Assembly: GCA_035384565.1 (NCBI GenBank)
Contig: DAOOIT010000071.1
Span: 1-26,488 of the forward strand
Reading direction: 5' to 3'
Length of the DNA: 26,488 bases
DNA from: Planctomycetota bacterium
GTDB taxonomy: Bacteria; Planctomycetota; PUPC01; DSUN01
Each line of letters begins with the position of its first letter. Position 1 is the first letter of the stretch. The position numbers and the translations under genes were made by a program. The notes below the pieces were generated by a model. That model was not told where the DNA came from. It saw only the letters and a program-made list of their open reading frames with translations, and made no database searches. Shown in pieces: positions 6,769-13,195 of this stretch.

Positions 6769-9275
6769 TGATCGAGGCTGCACCGGGATGTGTCAAGCCG
6801 CTGGACTATGTGACAATCCGAGCATCCTCGCCAGGCGCCCTCTCGGTCCGCGACGGGTTGGGGCGCGAGTACGTGCGGCGGAAGGCGGGGAAGGCGACAG
6901 CCTTCCAGGCCGCAGGGGCGCTGGGGAATCATGTGGTGGCGCTGGAGGACGCCAACGGCCGCCTCATCGAGACCGCGACGTTTCGCGTGGATTGCCAGAC
7001 GGAGATCGAGGACGCCGGCGGGGAGTTCAAAGAGCTCCTCGGGATGCTCCAATGGACGATGAGCAAGTGGGGCGAGGGGAATAGCTGCGTGCGATGGCGC
7101 GGGAAGCTCTACCGCTACTTCGTCTGCTGGCTCCGCGATCACGTGCACACGATGAAAGGGATGAAGTACTTCGCCCCCGAGCTGAAGACGGCCATCGAAC
7201 TCTACCGCGATTCGCAACGCGACGACGGGATGATCTGGGACAACATTCACCCCCGCACACCGCACTACAACACGTGGGAGTGGGCGTTCGACTACGGTGG
7301 CTTCGTGCGGCGGATCGAGGAAGGCTGGTGGGAGTTCAAGCGCATCCCCGTCGAGAACGACGTGGAGTATCTCTTCGTCGAGGGCCTCTACTACACGTGG
7401 AAGGCGACAGGCGACGACGCCTGGATGGCCTCGTGCCTCGACGCCGCCGTGCGCGCGCTCCGCTACAGCGTCACCAGCCCCTACCGCTGGTCGCGCAAAC
7501 ACAAGCTCCTCAAGCGCGGCTTCACGATTGACACGTGGGACTTCCAGAGCGACGAGGACACGGCGCTCACCGGCCACACGATGGTGGTGAAGCCGGGCGT
7601 GACCCGCTTCGGCATCATGCACGGCGACAACACGGGCTTCGCCGTCGGCTGCCGCTACCTGGCCGAGATGCTGGAGCGCGTCGGGCGGAAGGCCGAGGCG
7701 AAGCGCTTCCGCCAACTCGGCTCCGACATCCAGCGGCGCCTCGACAGGCTAGCCTGGAACGGTCGCTTCTACACCCACCACGTGCCCGAGGACCCGCGGG
7801 TCGTGCGCGACCTCGGCGTGGACCAGGCGACGCAGGTCTCGCTCTCGAACGCCTACGACCTCAACCGCGGCATCACCCACGAGCAGTGCGTGGCGATCAT
7901 CAAGACCTATCAGCGCATCCGCCGCGAGATGCCGAAGACGTCCCCTGGCGAGTTCTACCAGATCTACCCACCATTTGAACGTGGCTTCGGCCCGCACAAT
8001 GCCAAGTGGGACTATATGAACGGCGGCGTGACCACCATTGTGGCCGGCGAGCTGGCCCACGGGGCGTTCGAGCACGGCTTCGAGACCTACGGCGCCGATA
8101 TCCTGCGCCGCGTGGCCGGCTGGGGAAGAGCTCACAACGGCTACCTGCACTGCACCCTCCGCGGCGCCATGCCCAAGGCGCCGAAGCGCAAGTTCCAGCC
8201 CCTCGACCTGCGGGCGCTGGCGAATGTGGATTTCGTTGGCGGCTCGTTGGGGGTGCCGCCCTCGGGCGACTCTTCCTGCGAACTGAGACCGCCTGAAGGC
8301 GGAACTCCGAACGGGGTGCCGGGTTGGACGGGGGATGGGGAGAATGACCTTCACGAGATGCCGACGGGCCGCCAGGTCTTCCACGGCATCCCGTTCGACG
8401 TGATCGATCCTGCATCGAACGGCCGGCGGGCGGCCATCGGCCTGAAGGCCCAGGAAGGCTATGCTGCCCAACGCCTCATCCCCATCGGCCGCAAGGCCGC
8501 CTCGGTCTACTTCTTGCACACGGACTCTCGGGGCCACGATCTCGTGGGCACGATTCGCCTCCGCTACGCGGACGGCGAGGAGCGCGTCCAGTACGTCAAC
8601 CACAACAAGCAAGTTGGCCCGTGGTGGATGCCGAGCGACCCGCCCTACGACCATCACCAGATGCCCGTCTGCAAAGTCGCCTGGCGCGGCGCCAACGAAC
8701 GGTTTAAAGATGTCGGCGTCTACGCCTACGGTCTCGACAACCCGCGTCCCGAGGCCGAGATCGCGGAGATCATGCTCGAGGCCTCGCAGAACGGCAGCTT
8801 CTGGGGCGTGCTGGCCATGACCTTGTGTGACAGGCCCGTATTCTTCATGCCGAGCGACGTGTCGTATGGCATCCCCGACAACTGGGGCGCGGGGGCCGTC
8901 GTCTATGCCCTCGTCGAAGGGCTGGCAGGGATCAGGGACGCGGGGGTCGCCTTCGACCGTGTGACGCTCGCGCCACGTTGGGAGGCGGCGGGGGTGCGCC
9001 GGGTCACGGCCTGCGCCAAGTACGAGGCATCGGGCGGCTATCTGCGCTATCGCTACTCGTTCGCGCCGCGGACCCAGCGCCTGACCTTGGAGTTCACGGG
9101 CAACGGTGCCGATTTCGAGCTGGCCCTCTTGCTGCCGAAGGGCCTGCGCCCGGGAGCCGCGACGCTGGACGGGCGGGCAGTGTCCGTCGCCATCCGTCGC
9201 ATCGAGAACTCCACCTATGCCTGCCTCGACGTGCGCGGGGTCGGCACGCACCACCTCGCGCTAGAGCTGAAGTAA
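6768..9275 (+). CDS. Six-hairpin (alpha/alpha)6-barrel glycosidase, family not assigned
   Basis: An 835-aa protein with a short N-terminal beta region, then a helical barrel rich in Trp, Tyr and acidic residues: WLRDHVHTMKGMKYF, GMIWDNIHPRTPHYNTWEW, DFQSDEDTALTGHTM, HGDNTGFAVGCRYLAEML and AKWDYMNGGVTTIVAGELAHG. A C-terminal beta-sandwich follows. Such folds occur in GH63, GH78, GH127-like and amylo-alpha-1,6-glucosidase-like families; I cannot choose among them, and Asp/Glu in the listed segments are candidate catalytic residues. No signal peptide is visible. The ATG at 6768 has GGAG six bases upstream; an in-frame ATG at 6552 lies in the divergent gene and is rejected. Element C1 (residues about 494-515) encodes a Pro/Gly/Ser-rich insert ahead of a linker, the only low-complexity part. 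It is divergent from the rhamnosidase gene, suggesting shared control. Confidence 0.7.
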   Translation: MIEAAPGCVKPLDYVTIRASSPGALSVRDGLGREYVRRKAGKATAFQAAGALGNHVVALEDANGRLIETATFRVDCQTEIEDAGGEFKELLGMLQWTMSKWGEGNSCVRWRGKLYRYFVCWLRDHVHTMKGMKYFAPELKTAIELYRDSQRDDGMIWDNIHPRTPHYNTWEWAFDYGGFVRRIEEGWWEFKRIPVENDVEYLFVEGLYYTWKATGDDAWMASCLDAAVRALRYSVTSPYRWSRKHKLLKRGFTIDTWDFQSDEDTALTGHTMVVKPGVTRFGIMHGDNTGFAVGCRYLAEMLERVGRKAEAKRFRQLGSDIQRRLDRLAWNGRFYTHHVPEDPRVVRDLGVDQATQVSLSNAYDLNRGITHEQCVAIIKTYQRIRREMPKTSPGEFYQIYPPFERGFGPHNAKWDYMNGGVTTIVAGELAHGAFEHGFETYGADILRRVAGWGRAHNGYLHCTLRGAMPKAPKRKFQPLDLRALANVDFVGGSLGVPPSGDSSCELRPPEGGTPNGVPGWTGDGENDLHEMPTGRQVFHGIPFDVIDPASNGRRAAIGLKAQEGYAAQRLIPIGRKAASVYFLHTDSRGHDLVGTIRLRYADGEERVQYVNHNKQVGPWWMPSDPPYDHHQMPVCKVAWRGANERFKDVGVYAYGLDNPRPEAEIAEIMLEASQNGSFWGVLAMTLCDRPVFFMPSDVSYGIPDNWGAGAVVYALVEGLAGIRDAGVAFDRVTLAPRWEAAGVRRVTACAKYEASGGYLRYRYSFAPRTQRLTLEFTGNGADFELALLLPKGLRPGAATLDGRAVSVAIRRIENSTYACLDVRGVGTHHLALELK
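8246..8312. repeat. Palindromic element C1 inside the glycosidase gene
   Basis: Two inverted half-copies lie around a short spacer: a left half from GTTGGGGGTGCCGCC and a right half at 8285-8312 with the hairpin CCGCCT-GA-AGGCGG followed by ACTCCGAAC. The right half is identical in 27 of 28 bases to C2 at 17369-17396. It is translated in frame as GVPPSGDSSCELRPPEGGTP. Confidence 0.7.
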
Positions 9276-9297
9276 CGCATCAAGAATCCCCGGGCTG

Positions 9298-9313
9298 GCG
9301 CACCGGCGTGCGC
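9298..9313. terminator. Small hairpin after the glycosidase gene
   Basis: GCGCAC-CGGC-GTGCGC lies 22 bases after the TAA at 9275. There is no T-run. A second small hairpin (GCGGCG/CGCCGC, 9444-9461) lies next to the stop codon of the convergent gene. The rest of 9276-9462 shows no ORF that looks real. Confidence 0.3.
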
Positions 9314-9462
9314 GGCAAGCGGCTATGGCGGCAGAGCATCGCGAGGCACACGACAGGCAAGGCCACCCTCTCCTCGCGCTGGCGGGCAGCCCGCATGTGG
9401 CAGAGAGGTGGGCAAGACAGCGTCCCGAAGCGCCCCTGGACCCGCGGCGACCCCGCGCCGCC

Positions 9463-10281
9463 TCAATACACGCGAAGAACACGGCGGAGGATGGGGACGA
9501 ACGGGATGACGATGATCAGGTAGGCGATGAGCCAGGGCGGCAGCGCGAGAGCGGGCACGCCAGGCACGATGCCCAGGAACCTCGCCTGCCGCAGGACGGT
9601 CTCGGTGGCGAGAATCCTATTGCCGCTGCCCGCGCACAAGGGGGGAGCATAGACCCGGCCGCCGACGCGCACGGGGTGGACTGCCGTCTCGCCCTGGTGG
9701 CGGATGAGCAGGTCCGCCGCAAGTGGGGCGATAGGCCGCAACACCCAGGTCGCCAGCCCGTTCTGTTGGCCGTGAGGGTCCACTTCCACCAGTTGCACCG
9801 CAGGGCTCTGCATCTCGACACCTGCCGGCGGCACGAGGTGGGTGAGCTGGTCCACGGAGCTGAGCGGGTAGTAAGCCTTGACGATGAGATCCTCGCCCAC
9901 GCGGGGCGGGAAGTAGTCGAGGCGTTCGACGGCCCACACCGCCAGCAGGATGATGGGCAGGAGGGAGACGAGGAGCGGCTTGCCCTCGGCCTTGAGACGG
10001 ATGGCGTTGACCATGCCCAGCGACGTGCGGGTGGCCACGACCGCCGCCTTATCCTTCGCCCGCTTCCTCTCGCGGAGAAGCTGCTTGAGGCGGCGCAGGT
10101 CGCCCTTCGAGCGGCGGAGCTGGTCCTGGTTCGTCGTCCACCTGCGCACCAGCGTGAGCAGCAGCGACGTGCCGATGGCGAGGAGCACAATGGCCACGTC
10201 GCGCGGCAGGGCCAGGAGCCAGCCGAGGGGGTAATCCATCACGGCGACGATGAGGTTCGTGATGGCGGCGAGGACTTCCAT
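9463..10281 (-). CDS. Small membrane protein resembling DUF106/EMC3 (Oxa1 superfamily)
   Basis: A 272-aa protein. A first membrane helix (about residues 20-43, PLGWLLALPRDVAIVLLAIG) is followed by a basic, coiled-coil-like cytoplasmic stretch (RRSKGDLRRLKQLLRERKRAKDK), then a second helix (GKPLLVSLLPIILLAVWAVE), a soluble beta-rich region of about 100 residues, and a last helix (PPWLIAYLIIVIPFVPILRR). Helix, charged coiled coil, then the 'LLxSLLPIIL' helix is the layout of the DUF106/EMC3 branch of Oxa1-type insertases, best known from archaea and eukaryotes. The resemblance is by eye. The ATG at 10281 is preferred over one 27 codons upstream that would translate repeat F1; its Shine-Dalgarno is weak. 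Last gene of the minus-strand group. Alternative: an unrelated three-helix membrane protein. Confidence 0.55.
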   Translation of the reverse strand: MEVLAAITNLIVAVMDYPLGWLLALPRDVAIVLLAIGTSLLLTLVRRWTTNQDQLRRSKGDLRRLKQLLRERKRAKDKAAVVATRTSLGMVNAIRLKAEGKPLLVSLLPIILLAVWAVERLDYFPPRVGEDLIVKAYYPLSSVDQLTHLVPPAGVEMQSPAVQLVEVDPHGQQNGLATWVLRPIAPLAADLLIRHQGETAVHPVRVGGRVYAPPLCAGSGNRILATETVLRQARFLGIVPGVPALALPPWLIAYLIIVIPFVPILRRVLRVY

Positions 10282-10300
10282 AGGGCTTTCACTTCGCTTG

Positions 10301-10395
10301 AGGAGGATCGATGGATGATTGGATGAGTGGATGAGAGACTCAGCCACCCATCCCTCTTTCACTCATCCATCCATCCACCCATCCATTCATCCTCG
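10301..10395. repeat. Degenerate GGATG/CATCC inverted element F1
   Basis: The left arm is built of imperfect GGATG(A/G)NT units (GATGGATGATTGGATGAG) and the right arm of their complements (CATCCATCCATCCACCCATC), around the centre GAGAGACTCAGCC. Read on the minus strand, it begins with GAGGATGA, whose TGA is the stop codon of the phosphotransferase gene. It fills nearly the whole spacer to the next gene. F2 and F3 are further copies. Confidence 0.75.
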
Positions 10396-13101
10396 CTTGC
10401 TGTCGGCCTGTGCCTCCAGCAAGGCAATGTCCCCGGTGCCGCCATCCACCTCAATGGTGGCGCCATCGGGGATGAGCTGCGTGGCGCTTTCAAGGACGAC
10501 GGCGGGGATGCCGAAGTCGCGCGCGACAATCGCGCCGTGAGAGAGGACACCGCCGCGCTCGACCACCAGGCCGCGGGCGTGGACAAAGAGCGGCGTCCAG
10601 CCAGGATCAGTCGAGGGGCAAACGAGGATATAGCCTGTGCCGAGGTCGCCGGCGGTCTGGGGGTCGAAGACCACGCGGGCCACGCCCTTGGCGGCGCCCG
10701 AGGCGAGGGGGCAGCCCTCCAGCCTCGCCCCGCCCGCCTGAACCTGCGGATGCCCCAGGCTGTCGAGCCGCTCGGAGTCCACGACGAACGAGAGAGCGAG
10801 CTTCTGGGCCGACTTCCAGCGGAGCTTGCGCTGGGCGATGGCCTCGGCGAGCTCGGCGCGGCGCGACTCGAAGGAATCGAGCTCATCGAGGTGGAGGAAG
10901 TAGAGGTCACGGCCCAGGTCCCAGCGACGCGAAAGCTCGACGAGAGCGGCGCGAATGGTCTCGTAGCCCATCATCAGGTAGTGTTTGCCCGTCTCGCGGT
11001 AGGGCAGAAGGGCCTGGGCATCGCGGAGATCGGGCAGAAGGCGTTCGTAGAGCGACGCCCCGCCCCATTCGGCGAGGCGGGCGGGCAGTTCCTCCTCCGC
11101 CTTGCGGCGGGCAGCGGCCTGCCTGGCGTGGCGTTCCTCGGGCGGCTCGACGCCGGGGCGGGTGTAGCTCTGCTTCATCCGCTCGAGGTAGTCGCTGTCC
11201 TCGCGCCAGCGGGGCTGGGCCAGCTCCATCTCGTTGACGGCCCGGTGGCCGAAGCGGTCGAGGAACTCGGCCATCGTGGCCCGGCCCTGAGCGACGCGAT
11301 AGAGCAGCACGTTCTGCTCGACGGTCGTGTCGTGGTCGAGGCCGGTGGTGAGCTGGCGCGCGAGGTCGCCGCCGCGCTCCGGCCCCATCAGTTGCGTGAG
11401 GAGGCCGAGGAGGCCCGCCTGGGCCATGCCGCCGAAGAAGCCTGGCTTGAGCGACTCCTTGCCGAAGTCGTCGAGCACGAACGCGATGCGGCGGCGAAGC
11501 TCGGCGAGCAACTCGGCAGTGGGCAGCTTCGTGAGGTCGAGGCCCTTCGCCTCGTCGAGGTAGCGGCGCAGGCGGGGCACGGCCTGATTCTCGAAGGCGT
11601 CGAGGGCGGCTGCCCTGGCCTTTCGCGTGAGGCGGGCCGAGCGAATCATCGCCCACACGAGCTTGGGCAGGCGGAGGAAAAAGGTCGGCTCGGCCTTCTG
11701 CATGTTCAGCTTCTTCGGCGCCTGCTCGAGCAGGCCCGGGTCGCCGGCCACAGCCTCGGCGTCGTACTCCAGCGGCATGCCGTCCCAGAAGAGCCCCGCG
11801 GCGCGGCGGGGGTCCACGTAGATCCGGCCGCAGATGAGCTCGAGAAAGCCGTCCGCGCGGACCTCGGCCGAGGGCTGGTAGCCGAAGTCGCGGTACATCA
11901 GCCCGAAGCCGCCGTCGCCGCTCATGAAGTGGCGAATGATGTCCCACGTCAGCGGCGTGGGGGCGGCGAGGGTCTCGGCCAGGTTGTGGGCGACCCACAC
12001 GCGGCGCTCGCCGGCGGCCAGCTCGCGGAGGCGCTCGATCTCCTCCTGGCGGCATTCCTCCATGTCTTCGAGAATGTCGAGGCCGCGGATGGCGCGGCTC
12101 TGGAGGAGCGCCACCTTGCCCTCGGCGATGCCCCACTCGATGTCGCAGGGGTGGCCGAAGTACTTCTCGACCGCTTTGCCTACCTCTGCGATCTCGCGCA
12201 CCTGGGCGGGCGTGAGGGCCGGCTCGTTCCCCGGGCGGTGGCCGGGCACCTCGCGCTTTGTCGCCAGGCTCGCCGCGTCAATGATGTAGATGTCGGGCGT
12301 CACGGAGCCGCTGACCACCGCCTCGCCGAGGCCCCACGAGGCCTCGAGCACCATCTCCCCCGCCTTGAAGGCGTTCGGGTTCGCTGTGAAGAGCACGCCC
12401 GCGCGCTCGGACGGGAACATGGCCTGGACGTTCACGGCGGTGCCCGCGACGCCGCGGATGTCGTGGTGTTTGCGATAGGTCACGGCCCGCTCGCTGTTCC
12501 ACGAGGCGAACACCGCGTTGATCGCCTGGTCCAGCGCATCGAAGGGATCGGTGGGGAACGGCTTGCCTGCCTGCTGCTCGTACTCGCGGAGGAGCTGCCG
12601 GGCCGCCTCCTCCTCTGTAACCTCCCGCGGGTTCGCAGCCCGCGGGAGGTTGAGGGTCAGCCCTGCCACCGAGCGGGCGAACATGCGGATGTGGTCGGCA
12701 TACTCGCGCCAGAAATCCCGCACGCACCCTTCAAGCGACGGGTTCAGCCCCACGTTGAGAATCGTGTCCATCATCCCCGGCATGGATACCGCCGCTCCCG
12801 AGCGGACGGCGACGAGGAGGGGCTTCGGCCCGCGGCCGAAGGTTCTGCCCATCATCTCCTCAAGGCGTGCCATCGCGGCGCGGACCTGTTCCTTGAGGCC
12901 GGCGGGCCAGGCGCCCGTGGCTTCCACGATGGGGCAGCACTCGGCCGAGAGCGTGAACCCTGGCGGCACGGGCAGGCCGGCCCGGCTCATCGCGGCCAGG
13001 CTCGCCCCCTTGCCGCCGAGGATGGCCTTGCGCTCTGGATCACCCTCAGAGCTTCCGGCGCCAAAGAAGTATATCCACTGGCTCACGGCCTTCTCCGTCA
13101 T
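10387..13101 (-). CDS. PEP/pyruvate-binding phosphotransferase with rifampin-phosphotransferase-like architecture
   Basis: A 904-aa cytoplasmic enzyme. The N-terminal ATP-binding domain resembles pyruvate phosphate dikinase (LGGKGASLAAMSRAGLPVPP with Lys31, AVRSGAAVSMPGMMDTILN with Arg100, SERAGVLFTANP, LEASWGLGEAVVSG, ALLQSRAIRG). A helical middle region carries FGHRAVNEMELAQPRW, typical of the RPH group. The chain ends with a phosphohistidine domain (GGVLSHGAIVARDFGIPAVV, His855). The PEP/pyruvate TIM barrel of true PPDK or PEP synthase is absent. RPH-type enzymes move the beta-phosphate of ATP through His to a small molecule; the acceptor here is unknown, and drug resistance should not be assumed. 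The ATG at 13101 is preferred because YFFGAG follows at once, but element G1 abuts it and no Shine-Dalgarno is visible. Element D1 encodes residues about 151-161. Confidence 0.75.
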   Translation of the reverse strand: MTEKAVSQWIYFFGAGSSEGDPERKAILGGKGASLAAMSRAGLPVPPGFTLSAECCPIVEATGAWPAGLKEQVRAAMARLEEMMGRTFGRGPKPLLVAVRSGAAVSMPGMMDTILNVGLNPSLEGCVRDFWREYADHIRMFARSVAGLTLNLPRAANPREVTEEEAARQLLREYEQQAGKPFPTDPFDALDQAINAVFASWNSERAVTYRKHHDIRGVAGTAVNVQAMFPSERAGVLFTANPNAFKAGEMVLEASWGLGEAVVSGSVTPDIYIIDAASLATKREVPGHRPGNEPALTPAQVREIAEVGKAVEKYFGHPCDIEWGIAEGKVALLQSRAIRGLDILEDMEECRQEEIERLRELAAGERRVWVAHNLAETLAAPTPLTWDIIRHFMSGDGGFGLMYRDFGYQPSAEVRADGFLELICGRIYVDPRRAAGLFWDGMPLEYDAEAVAGDPGLLEQAPKKLNMQKAEPTFFLRLPKLVWAMIRSARLTRKARAAALDAFENQAVPRLRRYLDEAKGLDLTKLPTAELLAELRRRIAFVLDDFGKESLKPGFFGGMAQAGLLGLLTQLMGPERGGDLARQLTTGLDHDTTVEQNVLLYRVAQGRATMAEFLDRFGHRAVNEMELAQPRWREDSDYLERMKQSYTRPGVEPPEERHARQAAARRKAEEELPARLAEWGGASLYERLLPDLRDAQALLPYRETGKHYLMMGYETIRAALVELSRRWDLGRDLYFLHLDELDSFESRRAELAEAIAQRKLRWKSAQKLALSFVVDSERLDSLGHPQVQAGGARLEGCPLASGAAKGVARVVFDPQTAGDLGTGYILVCPSTDPGWTPLFVHARGLVVERGGVLSHGAIVARDFGIPAVVLESATQLIPDGATIEVDGGTGDIALLEAQADSKRG
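12619..12651. repeat. Palindromic element D1 inside the phosphotransferase gene
   Basis: The arms AACCTCCCGCGGG and CCCGCGGGAGGTT form a perfect 13-bp stem with a 7-nt loop. Read on the minus strand it is followed by ACA, matching the GGAGGTTAC ending of D2 and D3. It encodes LPRAANPREV in a loop region between two conserved blocks of the ATP-binding domain. Confidence 0.75.
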
Positions 13102-13102
13102 T

Positions 13103-13194
13103 CGTGATACGTGATGCGTAATACGTGAGAGGAAAGCAAGAGTTGGCCGCTCTCTTCTCTTCTCACGTATCACGCATCACGCATCACGTCATTA
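13103..13194. repeat. Degenerate CGTGATGCGTGAT inverted element G1
   Basis: The left arm is CGTGATACGTGATGCGTAAT and the right arm is CACGTATCACGCATCACGCA, with a centre containing GCAAGAG and GGCCGCTCT. It fills the gap between the stop of the propeller gene (13196) and the ATG of the phosphotransferase gene (13101), leaving no room for a normal Shine-Dalgarno. G2 is a second copy. Confidence 0.75.
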
Positions 13195-13195
13195 C

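Noticed and set aside
6760..6796. TTGACA (6796-6791) with TATACT (6765-6760) as a classic promoter of the rhamnosidase gene
   Set aside because: The spacer is 25 bases, too long for sigma70; an extended -10 without a -35 was kept instead.
9261..9482. 73-aa minus-strand ORF in the gap after the glycosidase gene
   Set aside because: It is Ala/Arg/Cys-rich, overlaps two better supported genes at both ends and has no ribosome site.
10387..13101. Full pyruvate phosphate dikinase (ppdK) or PEP synthase (ppsA)
   Set aside because: The chain stops right after the phosphohistidine domain and has no PEP/pyruvate TIM barrel.
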